From assembly GCA_043228905.1 (NCBI GenBank), contig JBHGNT010000002.1:19034001-19098000 (forward strand): 64,000 bases of DNA, written 5' to 3'. This document shows positions 12,473 to 22,284 of the stretch, piece after piece; the stretch's first letter is position 1; each line of letters starts with the position of its first letter. This DNA comes from Azolla caroliniana. Its lineage: Eukaryota > Polypodiophyta. Below the pieces are notes generated by a model. The model was not told where the DNA came from, did not search any database, and worked only from the letters and a program-made list of their open reading frames with translations. The position numbers and the translations under genes are program-made.

Positions 12473-12934
12473 TATTACTAATCAATAGAGCAAAATAAAG
12501 TAAAAAGAAGGAAAATAGATTGGATGGAAGAACCCGTTCCACCCGATCACCCCTAGGCTATGATCTAAACATAGCCAACCTACCACCGACGTCCCATGCC
12601 GCAGAATATTACGATGACTAATATCTTGGAAGAGATAACACGATCGTCGAGACAAATGCCTAGCCTGCACCACTAATTTCTAAGATAGTGGCCTTCCGAC
12701 GTAATGTCCCTATGGGGGTAGCTAAGCCTCATATTTATTCCTCTCCCTAGGCCCCTTGAATAGATGTGCCTTTCTAAAAGACTCTCCATTCATTGGTTGT
12801 CCAAATCATGATAGTACATGCAACTATCATTCCTTCTATCCAATCACATTAGTCTCTTTTAAACATTAGTGAACATACCCTTCACTTATATAATATAAAT
12901 GACCTACCCTCATCTACATTATGTGTACATAACA
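12473..12934 (-). mobile_element. 3' LTR of Gypsy-B
   Basis: It is a diverged relative of the LTRs at 77-531 and 47681-48136, with the same length class and the same order of landmarks (gtagctaagcctcatatttat here, gtagctaggcctcttatttat there). It ends in tacataaca at 12934, directly followed by a purine tract on the minus strand (gtaggggagtatg). That places it downstream of the Gypsy-B chromodomain. Confidence 0.7.
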
Positions 12935-15300
12935 TACTCCCCTACTTTCAGACAATTACACTCTTACAATATAAAGTGAGGAAATTGTGCCTTAAGAGTA
13001 TGCTCGTGTTCCCATGTGGCATCATCAATAGGTTTATCCCTCCATTTGATCTTGGATAGCCATATCTCTTTAGAACGTAAAAGTTTAGAACGAGCAAGGT
13101 TGTTAGGTACTTTAGGTATGGTACGGATACCATACGTCTATAATGTATTAATACGCGTATAGTACATTAAATACTTCTAGAATTTGAAATTTATTTACCT
13201 TTCTAAAAAAAATTCTATAATATTGTAAAAAACATCTATGTTTAAACAATTTTGTGATGTACAATATAGTTTTACATCCTAAAATGCATATAAGACATTT
13301 AAACATTTCACATCCTAAAATACTTGTAGTAATATGAATGTCGACATTCCCTTATTCTATACATCAGTGTAAGTGTGTATCACAATGTTCTACTTCAAAT
13401 TGTAATTATTTACAATTATGCCTTGAACATAGATTGAGGAATCTTCTACGATTATCACACTCATGATAGGTTTCTCTTTTCTTCGTCTTCTTCTTCTATC
13501 TTCTGCGATTATCACACTCAGAGTCAAGACAAGTTTATGTCTTCTTTTCTCTCTTCTTCTTCTTCTTCATCTTCTTCATCTTCATCTCTTCTATTCTTCT
13601 TTCTTCCTTCCTTTGGCTTCTTTTTCACTAAAATCTCTTTTTTCTTTTGCTTTTTGTTGGGGTTTTACTTACATTTTCTTTATAAATATGTATTATACCT
13701 GTTTTTTTATAAATGTGTTAAATACTGTATTGGACAAATGTACATAATATTTGACTGAACAACATTGAGGTATAGTACGTACTATACAAATTATGAGGTA
13801 TTATACGTATTTAAAGGTTAAATACGAGTACGTAAACAACCATGAGAACGAGAATCAAGAATTTGTTCAGGAAGATGAGGTTTGTAAGAAAAGTTCTCTA
13901 ATGTTACAAGATCTTGAATTGTGATGGTGTTATCACCAAAGCCTAAAAATGGATTTAGATGACTGATGTGAAAAACAGGATCAATACCAACATTACGGTG
14001 TAAGGCAAGGTGATAAGCAGATGACCCAACTCACTTAAGGATTTCGAATGGGCCATAATATCATTGGGCTAACTTAGCGCACTTGCCCGTAGACAATGAC
14101 ATAGAGTAAGTGGGGCACACAAAAAAACGTTTTGACCAATAGTAAATGCAGGAGGACGTCTATCCTTATTAGCATAAAACCGAGCACGATCTTGAGTTGT
14201 CGGAACATTTTCTTTGGCAATATGCAACATTTGGTTCATGTCTTGCAAAAAATTGTGTACTGTCTAATGTATCACGATGAATTGTGACATCGATTGGGGC
14301 ACGTGGCTGAAAACCATACATCAACATAAAAGGACTATATCCAGTGGATGTATGTTTAGAGCTATTATAGGCAAATTCTAAGATAGGAAGGCATTGCTCC
14401 CACTTAGAATGGGTTTTTGCTACCTAAGCTCATAGCATGTGCTCAATAATTTGATTTACTTGCTTAGTTTGTCCATTGGACTGGGGATGATTTACGGAAC
14501 TCATGCTCAACGTACTTTGTAGTTTCTTAAAGACCTGAGTCCAAAAGTCACTAGTAAACTTGGAATCTCGATCACTAACAATATCCATCAGCAATCCATA
14601 AAAATGAAATATCTCATCAAAAATTTGATAAGCCAATTGTTGAGCAGTTACCGTGGTTTTGGTGGGAATAAATCTAGCCAATTTTGTTAGTCAATCAACG
14701 ACAACCCAAATGGCATCATGATCCCTGTGTACGAGGTAAACTAACAATAAAATCCATCAAGATACTTTCCCATTTGTTGTTGTGAATATCTAAAGGATGC
14801 AAAAGATCAACAGCTTTAAGTCGTTCCAACTTATTAATTTGACATTGTAAGCATTGAGTCACGTATTTATGCACGTCAAAGCGCATGTTAGGCCAGAAAA
14901 AAGTACTCGAGATGAGAACGAGTGTGCATTGTATTCTAGGATGACTAGCTAATGATGCATCATGACATTCATGAAGAATTTTTTGTTTTAAGTTTGGTAA
15001 ATCTAGAATGCGGACCTTTCCACTATGGTAGAGCAAACTATTTGTAATGTGAAAGGTCACCTTCAAGGGTAAGGTGCTAGTAATGGCATCTAAAACAAAT
15101 TCGTCTTTCATCCACTATTTCGAGAAATAATTGTCATCAAGGTATTTCCCTCAAAGGTAATCTAAAAGATCGGATTTTCTTTCCATGAAGCTAAGCATGT
15201 TAACTTCTTTAATGCGACTAAGAGCATCCACAATGATGTTCATAGAACCCTTATGATACTGTATGGAAAAATTATCAACAGCCCAACAGTCTAAGTGCAA
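12935..15300 (-). pseudogene. Gypsy-B chromovirus pol remnant (integrase and chromodomain)
   Basis: Right to left: an RNase H end (about 15270-15120), then the integrase zinc-binding segment (15111-14716, ECHDASLASHPRI and CLQCQINKLERL). The integrase core follows (14681-14430, DRDSKFTSDFW, HPQSNGQTKQ). The chromodomain comes last and is split by the insertion at 13095-13844. It is closely related to Gypsy-D at 48123-50540 but more decayed. RT, protease and gag are missing to the right of about 15300, and stops break the frame. Confidence 0.85.
13095..13844. mobile_element. Non-autonomous hAT-like element, 750 bp, 8 bp target duplication
   Basis: The termini are inverted: left CAAGGTTGTTAGGTAC, right (complement) CATGGTTGTTTACGTAC. 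The flanks are a perfect 8 bp direct repeat AGAACGAG (13087-13094 and 13845-13852). Removing the element and one repeat leaves the Gypsy-B chromodomain in frame. An 8 bp duplication with CA-starting TIRs is typical of the hAT superfamily. The interior is AT-rich with a (CTT)n-like tract (13480-13640) and has no transposase, so it is a MITE-type passenger. Confidence 0.85.
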
Positions 15301-15789
15301 GGCACTATCCCACATGCATGCCAAGTGTTAGCCGAGCAAGACAATCAAAGGTGTGAAAAGGGATAGAAGGCCAAGCATAGGTCAAAACAGAGGTCTGTAT
15401 AGAAAGGTGCATATATTCTAAGAAAGTCGAGAGTTGTAACGGATAGTCAATATTATTACTGTGAAATCATAGGCACGCATCGTTAGTAGTCGATTCGGTA
15501 GAAACCCATACTCCGTGTCCCTTTCGAGCCTTGAAGCGATCGGTTTGTATTGACGAGTGTCGTCTGGGACAAATGATTGGGGTTGTCTCTAGTTTAAGAT
15601 ACCTAGGTAACATTTGCATAGAGTTACCCCACGTCCCGAATCTGAGTAAGTACAGTGTTGGCGGGACATCCCGAAACCTACCCCTCCTTCCTACCACAAT
15701 ACCTTGATTTGATTACTCGGGAGTAGTAACCGACGGTGTGTTCCTCCAGAGGAGCGTAACATCCATTAAAAAAATATGCAAAACAATGT
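15301..15789. other. Unassigned non-coding stretch
   Basis: I see no convincing gene, LTR or repeat here. It separates the truncated Gypsy-B from the hAT-like fragment. Confidence 0.4.
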
Positions 15790-16350
15790 AAGTTACAAAG
15801 AGAACTTGGTACTCCAAACATCCCTGCCTCAAATGAATATGGTGCTTATGCTAATGCTAAAATTACAAAAGAATTCTTAATGCCCATTAAGAACCACACA
15901 AGGAAACTCTTGTATGATGAAATTCGTGGAAGTCCATTTTTCTCCATCCTGATTGATGAAAGCACTGATGGTACATTGGAAAAACAGTTGATCAATGTCT
16001 TGTACTTAAGTGAAGATGGCAAAGGAGAGCCACATTGTATGCAGCTTCTTCCTGTGGAAAATGTGAGAGTTGAAGTTATCTACAATTCTATCAATGAATT
16101 CATTTTGGAGAGCAATTTAGATTTTTAAAAACTTGTGGCTTTTGCAAGTGATGGGGCATCATCTATGATAGGGAAGAACAATGGTGCAATTTCTAAGTTT
16201 CAATCCACGATGCCTAACATTTTGGGAGTGCATTGCATTGTACAACGTGAAGCACTTGCCATAAAAGATGCATATATAATGTCTCATGCACATGTGTTTA
16301 GCGCATTGTTTCACAATCAAAATTATAATGCATTTAATGACATTTAATGA
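15790..16350 (+). pseudogene. hAT-type (DUF4371-like) transposase fragment
   Basis: The frame at 15880-16128 contains FFSILIDESTDGTLEKQL and, after an in-frame TAA (16126-16128), continues in the same frame as KLVAFASDGASSMIGKNNGA and LGVHCIVQREALAIKDA. The DEST, SDGASSM.GKNNG and HCI..R.ALA motifs are those of the RNase H-like catalytic region of hAT/ZMYM-type DUF4371 transposases. Only about 185 residues are present, with no BED finger and no dimerisation domain. This is a dead fragment. Confidence 0.75.
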
Positions 16351-16380
16351 GTTTGTTTTCCATGCATTCTTAAGCCTATG

Positions 16381-16874
16381 TAACAATTGACAACGGTTTG
16401 GTTTGAACCGAACCGAACCGCAAAACCATAGTTTAACGGCTTAACGGTTTCAACGGTTCGGTTTAGGTTTAGGTTTTTTTAAACGGTTCGGTTCGGTTTC
16501 AACAATCAAAAATCACGGTTAAAACGGTTAAATGGTTTTTAATTTGTATTTTTTTTTTTTAAATCTAAAAATTGTTTTTAAACAATCTTTTCATTTTTAC
16601 ACCTTATTCTCACATTTTAGGAACATCTTAAAAATTTTAGAAATTCTAAATAATGAAATATTATAAATTTTAAAAAATTAAAAATTTGACCTATGTTGAA
16701 AACTGAAACTGAACCACAAAACCGCGATTTTTACGATTTAATGGTTTAACGGTTTGAAAAATGTTTAACGGTTCAGTTTAACTGTTTCACGATTCGGTTC
16801 GATTCGGTTCAGGTTTTAGTAATTTGAAACGGTTTGGTTTGGACCATCTCGAACCGAACCGTTGCCGATTGTTA
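16381..16874. mobile_element. Foldback hAT MITE, copy 1 (494 bp)
   Basis: The TIRs are TAACAATTGACAACGGTT (left) and TAACAATCGGCAACGGTT (right, complement), flanked by a perfect 8 bp duplication AGCCTATG (16373-16380 and 16875-16882). Both arms are rich in CGGTTCGGTT/AACCGAACCG, so much of the element can fold on itself. It belongs to the same family as 26162-26707. There is no coding capacity. Confidence 0.9.
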
Positions 16875-17536
16875 AGCCTATGTTATGTTCCTATTTCATA
16901 TATCAAGAACATGTGAAATGGAAAGAAGATGGAACAAAAATGCTCAAATATTAAGTTTATAACTCAAAACATTACAACAGTTCCAATTTTGGGACAAAAA
17001 CAAAACTAAGTTGGGACAAGTTGGGACAAGTCAGGATGAATCGGATGAGTTGGAATGAGTTGGGACAACTCCAAACTTGAGCAAGGGAGAGAAAGCAACC
17101 ACACTCCTTGAGCAACAAGTGAATTCAAAAATCTAGAATGATGAAAATGAGGAAATGATCCTCCTTATATAAGGCCACAAGTGGCCATTGGGACTAGTCG
17201 TAGGGCTAGTTGTTGGGCAATCCCTTGGGACTACCCATTGGGACAAGTGTTTGGCAAACCATGTTGGAACCCCTTTTGGGATTGGGAATGGGCCCCTTGG
17301 TGAGGCCCCTATAAGTTTTGGGACTCTATCTTAGTTGGGACAAAATAGGGACAATACAATATGCCATACCTACACACATTTCTCTCAAAACACTAATTTT
17401 GGCGCATGATTGCAACATGTATTAGTAAAATGCATGAATAACAAGAATCACTTCTTAACTCCACACATGGTATATAAAGTTGTTTCCCGTTCCGCTCCAC
17501 AGGTTGTATTTGACCTCTAAGAAAGTCAATAAAACA

Positions 17537-17560
17537 TCTCTCTCTCTCTCTCTCTCTCTC
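17537..17560 (+). repeat. (CT)n microsatellite
   Basis: About 12 CT units in a row. Confidence 0.95.
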
Positions 17561-18704
17561 AAACTTATGAGTGTCTTGAAAAAGTTATGTAAGCATAAGT
17601 CATATCTTATCTTAGAGGACGATGATAAAATCCATCTATATGTCACCCTTACACGGCCCCACTTAATTGCTGCTTTTTGTTCCTTACAGTTTGCATAATA
17701 TCTACACAAGCACATCACACATCCTAATCTTTATGGAAAGCTAGATTTGGCCTTTCCATAAGAGCACTGTACATGCCATTTACCTCATAAGTTAGTTTTG
17801 GCCTTTTGTTTAAGAAAATAGTTCTTTCTTTTCACTCTCTCCACCCTTGTCTCACTTTCTACACGAGCTTGCTAATAAAATTTGTTGCTTTTAAAGTAGG
17901 TCTTTGTAATAGACTTTAACGAATTTTAAGGCAAATGTTATATATTACATTTTGAATAAAAGAAAAGACAGAACTTTTAGCTTTATTAGCAAGCTAAAAT
18001 AGATTTGGTATCTTCAATCAACATGGAGATCAACATTTGCTAGGAATGGCTCTATTGAGCATGGTGGGGTTGTCTAGTCTAAAATTGTAGTATAGTCAAT
18101 ATTTGATGAGTACAATTAGCATCTATAAAATTTGATCCATCTTGGTGTTTCTCTAAATTTTTGCAGCAAAAGTTTGTATGGGGTGAGCATCACTCGCATT
18201 TGTAAAAAGGGGGTAAAAAACAAAGGGGAAAAAGAGTCCATCAACAATTGTCGGTCTTCTCTAGAACTTGTGCTTGTCTAAGATACTAAAGGTTGTTACC
18301 CGGTGAGGAGGCGTATATACACATTTGTTGAATCCAATTTTTTTTCTAGAAAAGGTTTATGGAAAGTTGTTTGTTTTGGTGAGCAAGAAGTGCTGGCATG
18401 TATGGAATTGGGGTGGGAGCCCACTTTCTCAACAACCTTGTACATCAACCTTACACATGGCCGCTTGGAAGCATCACAAGATTTCGAACACATGATCTAC
18501 TAAGTTTTTCGAGACACGTCGAAACAGTACGAGTGCAAGGTTTGAGCCACGCCACCAACATGTCAATAGATGATGGGGGATCGAGCGTTTGTGTGGTGGA
18601 GAAGGCATGCGCTCCCCGTAGTTATGTTCGGATTGACTACGAGGACGAGGAGAAAACACACAATGACTCACAAAACACACACTTTTGATAATAGTTTTTC
18701 TCCC

Positions 18705-18735
18705 AATATCAATATCAATATCAATATCAATATCA
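18705..18735 (+). repeat. (TATCAA)n hexanucleotide repeat
   Basis: Five near-perfect units, about 260 bp upstream of the start codon at 18995. Confidence 0.95.
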
Positions 18736-18994
18736 GTCATCCCAATAATAAATGGGAGGGGGGGAAAGCCCATTTGTCTCTTCTCAACTTTGCTTTACAG
18801 CTTGCCATCCTATCTTCATTTGAATTATCACATCCTACCTATGGCTCTCCTATCCATGAGCTTAAGACCCTCTTTGTGTTGAATGGTGTTTGTAGGCATT
18901 CAATCATGTTAATGCTGATGATCTCTTCTCTCTGCTGATTGTAATAGAGCCTACCTGCAAATAACATATACATCAATCCTAGAGTAGGAGAGCT

Positions 18995-20932
18995 ATGTTC
19001 TCTCGCTCTAATTCTCCGAGCCGCACCGACGTGGGACATGCGGCGGCCCAGAACAAGAAGATCGGATCGCCCCTTCCTGTGAAGTCGTCGAGCAAGACCA
19101 CAACCACCACTGCCAAGACACTCAACTTGTTGACCTCTCCTCTGCACCGATCTTCGTACCTGCGTAAGCTCGCACGATCTTATAACAATAACAAGTCCAA
19201 TAAGGAGAAGCATGAATCGGTCGATGATACAAGCAGCCCTTCTGATGAATTTAACACAGACAATAATCCTAGCCTCAACATAATCAGTCATGGCAAGCTC
19301 ATCCTTAAGAAGCATCATGAATTAGCAGACCATCAGGCTACTATTCAGCCACATCCCAACTTGGCCATGAGTCACTACACGGATCATGGTGCGGAGATCA
19401 CCGACAATGAGGGCGCGCCCCCTCGCTTGACCTCCACTTCATCTTCTACTTCTGATCTGCTGTATGTCAACACCAATGATCCACACACACTTAATTTGTT
19501 GAGTGAGGAAATGAAGAACCTGATTGCCGGTGTGTTCTCAGCCGTCTCGTCCCTCGAAGCTTCCTATCCCCGCCTGCAGTCCGTGGCCAACATCCACCCC
19601 GATGTAACCTGCGATGATGACGATCTTCACATGGCTGATCGAGCTGTGATGAGAGATATCAAAACTTTGTCTGAGCTGAAGAAATCATACCTCAATCGGC
19701 TGAGTCGCCACTCACATCAATCGAGCGTATTGTCGCCGAATAATTTGAATTCGGCTTCGGCGAGTCCCAATATGAACTATCACAATGAGAACAATTTGAT
19801 GATTCTCAAGTCCTACGAGGGGCTTATCAACAATTTCCACACCGAGATCCAGGAGAAGAATGCGACGATTGAGAACTTGAAGGACATGGTAGCGCAGTCG
19901 ACCTTGCAGAAGGAGAAGGCGGAGAGGAAGCTGAAGAAGCTAGAGCAGAGGTTGCAGCACAGGAGGATATCTACCTCTGTGAATGTCCTATGCAGCCGTC
20001 CTCCTCCTCAGAATATGGCGAATACCAATAATGTCATCTCCAGTGCAGTACCCAGCAGCAACGGTGCATCAGAGCAGCTAGATTTGTCTTCCTACATGCG
20101 TCTCATGAGAGCTTGCGTGGTGGAAGCCGGAGATGCATCGACGAGCTTCACAGAGCTGCTGACATCTCTGATGAAGATGGCGCAGTGGGATCTGGATGCG
20201 GCCGCGCGCTCCATCGAGCCCGATCTCCCATTCGCACGCAAATCTCACAGCAAGCTCGCATTTGAGGCCTATCTATGGCGCCGCATGCTCACTGGCTTCG
20301 AGTCCGAGAATTTCGGTGTCGATGGTAGCCTGCCCACGGAGGTAGACCCCGAGAAGCGGCGCGCACAGTTCTACGAAGAATATGAAGCCATGAAAGATGC
20401 CGATCCGGCCGTGATCGTAGAACACGAACCTCACGGCTTGTTCAGCAGGTTCTGCTTGAAGAAGTTCGAGGAAGTGGTTCACCCCCGGATGGAGGAGGCA
20501 TTCTTCGGGGGCCTAGAGCAGCACAGGGAGAACATATCTATGGGGAAGCACCCTAATACCCCATTCTACCATTGCTTCCTTCAGGCCGCCAAGGCGATTT
20601 GGCGTCTCCACTCGCTCCGCTTCTCCCTCTCTCCAGCACCTCGCATCTTTCAGGCACCGCGAGATGCGGATTTCGCGCCAGCATACATGGAGAGTGTAAT
20701 CGGAATTTCCACTCCTGTTACTTCTAATGCTGGTGATGATGATGTGGGAGGTGGTCACAATGATGAAAATGAGAAGGTCAAGATTAGGGTTGGCTTCACT
20801 GTGATGCCTGGTTTCCTGCTGGTAGGCTTGAACAGTAATAATATGATGAAAGCGAATAATATCATCAAATGCCAAGTTTATCCATTAACAGCCTTGCCAT
20901 CTACCTCTCTTCATGAAGATCCACACAGTTGA
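18995..20932 (+). CDS. IRKI/GIL1-like protein (DUF641 family), 645 residues, single exon
   Basis: This is the only clear host gene in the window. Residues 1-155 are a polar, low-complexity N-terminus. The DUF641 segment follows (about 165-240; EEMKNLIAGVFSAVSSLEA, ADRAVMRDIKTLSELKKSYL). A coiled coil rich in Lys/Glu is at about 270-325 (IENLKDMVAQSTLQKEKAER). The conserved C-terminal domain (about 360-580) has FESENFG, a DPEKRRAQFYEEYEAMK stretch and HPNTPFYHCFLQAAKAIWRL, ending with PAYMESV. This layout matches the plant IRK-interacting protein and GRAVITROPIC IN THE LIGHT 1 families, thought to be membrane-associated or cytoskeletal signalling scaffolds without enzymatic activity. The ATG at 18995 opens a 645-codon intact frame ending in TGA. 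Acidic and Gly-rich residues near 565-580 form a variable insert. Orthology to either named gene is not decided. Confidence 0.9.
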   Translation: MFSRSNSPSRTDVGHAAAQNKKIGSPLPVKSSSKTTTTTAKTLNLLTSPLHRSSYLRKLARSYNNNKSNKEKHESVDDTSSPSDEFNTDNNPSLNIISHGKLILKKHHELADHQATIQPHPNLAMSHYTDHGAEITDNEGAPPRLTSTSSSTSDLLYVNTNDPHTLNLLSEEMKNLIAGVFSAVSSLEASYPRLQSVANIHPDVTCDDDDLHMADRAVMRDIKTLSELKKSYLNRLSRHSHQSSVLSPNNLNSASASPNMNYHNENNLMILKSYEGLINNFHTEIQEKNATIENLKDMVAQSTLQKEKAERKLKKLEQRLQHRRISTSVNVLCSRPPPQNMANTNNVISSAVPSSNGASEQLDLSSYMRLMRACVVEAGDASTSFTELLTSLMKMAQWDLDAAARSIEPDLPFARKSHSKLAFEAYLWRRMLTGFESENFGVDGSLPTEVDPEKRRAQFYEEYEAMKDADPAVIVEHEPHGLFSRFCLKKFEEVVHPRMEEAFFGGLEQHRENISMGKHPNTPFYHCFLQAAKAIWRLHSLRFSLSPAPRIFQAPRDADFAPAYMESVIGISTPVTSNAGDDDVGGGHNDENEKVKIRVGFTVMPGFLLVGLNSNNMMKANNIIKCQVYPLTALPSTSLHEDPHS

Positions 20933-21433
20933 CACATTTTGTTCCGGTGTTTTTGGATCCATCATCATCAGAGCACTCATATACATACCTCATTTCATTC
21001 TGCACAATCTGTTTTTGTTCCATTTGTACACAGTATTCTTTGTAGTCCTTTTTTCTAATCTGACTTGTATGTGACTATTATTTCAATCCTTCTTGATTCC
21101 TATGCATACCACAGCTAGCTATGCTAAAAAATGAATCATAAATGCCTCTACAAGCTTCTGATGTTGTCGCAGAAATCGAATACTGGATACTTTGAAAGAT
21201 GTACTAGGTATTTAACGATGAAACCATACTCTGATTGATGGTGTCGCCATTAATTCGGCAAAATATAGCATAATGTGCACAAGATTTCATTACCAGAACA
21301 TGACATTCACACATGTTTGTCTGGATCGGAATAGCACCATGCCATTTCCTAACTTTTTATCCCAGAAAGCTTGCTTGTCAATGCATATACGGGCTCATGC
21401 CCCTCGCCACAGTCTCATGAGATCCCACTCGAA

Positions 21434-21640
21434 TATTTTCATATCACATCGAGCGTAGCAACAAGTAGATTTGTTGGTCCCATGTAGGAAGGAAGTGCAC
21501 AAAATCACAAGCTGCAAACATGGGGGACACACACTTCAGATGCCACTCAGAATAATTTCATATATTACATCAAGAATTAGCAAACAAGTAGATTTGTGGT
21601 CAGGATGTAGGAAGTGCACAAATCACAAGCTGCAATCATC
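21434..21640 (+). repeat. Diverged direct duplication, unit about 110 bp
   Basis: Two adjacent copies share atttcatat..acatc, caagtagatttgt, aggaagtgcacaaa and tcacaagctgcaa in the same order (about 21434-21520 and 21548-21638). Confidence 0.75.
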
Positions 21641-22257
21641 TCTAACAGAGTCTTTTGAATCTCTTGATCTATCGGTACTACTAGGGAAGGTAATGCAATA
21701 TTATCTTCTCCGCTTCTACACTGTCGGATTTTTCCTTTTTTTTTACGGGGGTGTTGGCTATGCAACCAATTCCTCGACATTTCTTGCAAAATCTCGTCGA
21801 CATGTCTTTGCAGGGTAGTAGGTTTCGTTCCTTATCACTTCATTTAAGCGTCTTCCTTTCATTCGAGAGCCATGCTGGGCCCTGGCCATGTCCATTTTTC
21901 TCTTCTTCTTCTTCTCTCTTTTGTTTGTTTCCTTTTTTGTTCCATGACGTGGTGCAGAAGCTCTCATGTCACAGACTCACATGTTCATGAAAGCCAAAAA
22001 AACTAAAGCCCATGGGTTAGATAGATCTCCATTTCGTGTGTGTCGAGAACATTGTCCTCCTCGCTCGCGTCGAGCCGCATTGCCCACCAAAAGAGTCCCG
22101 AAATGAAGCTCAAACCAACCATCTCGCTTAACGCCTTTTGTCCACTTAATCATGCATATATGCCATTGGAAATGACTTTTTACGACAACGCAATTGTCAT
22201 TTCCTTGAAATTACCTTTGCCTCTATGAGGATGAAAAACATTACACCATTTTGCAAC

Positions 22258-22284
22258 CTCTCTCTCTCTCTCTCTCTCTCTCTC
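22258..22284 (+). repeat. (CT)n microsatellite
   Basis: About 13 CT units. Confidence 0.95.

Larger units (their letters stand above)
16883..18994. other. Intergenic region upstream of the IRKI-like gene
   Basis: I see no gene. It holds ttgggacaag-type short repeats near 17000-17060, a (CT)n microsatellite and a (TATCAA)n tract, the last within 300 bp of the gene start. Open frames across 18300-18940 have no recognisable domains. Part of 18700-18994 is probably promoter and 5' UTR. Confidence 0.5.

Noticed and set aside
13463-13758. Small Phe/Ser/Leu-rich protein genes
   Set aside because: They are frames through a CTT-rich tract inside the hAT-like insertion.
18474-18938. Overlapping frames with ID/IN/IS repeats near 18700
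   Set aside because: They are products of the (TATCAA)n tract read in several frames; no conserved domain.
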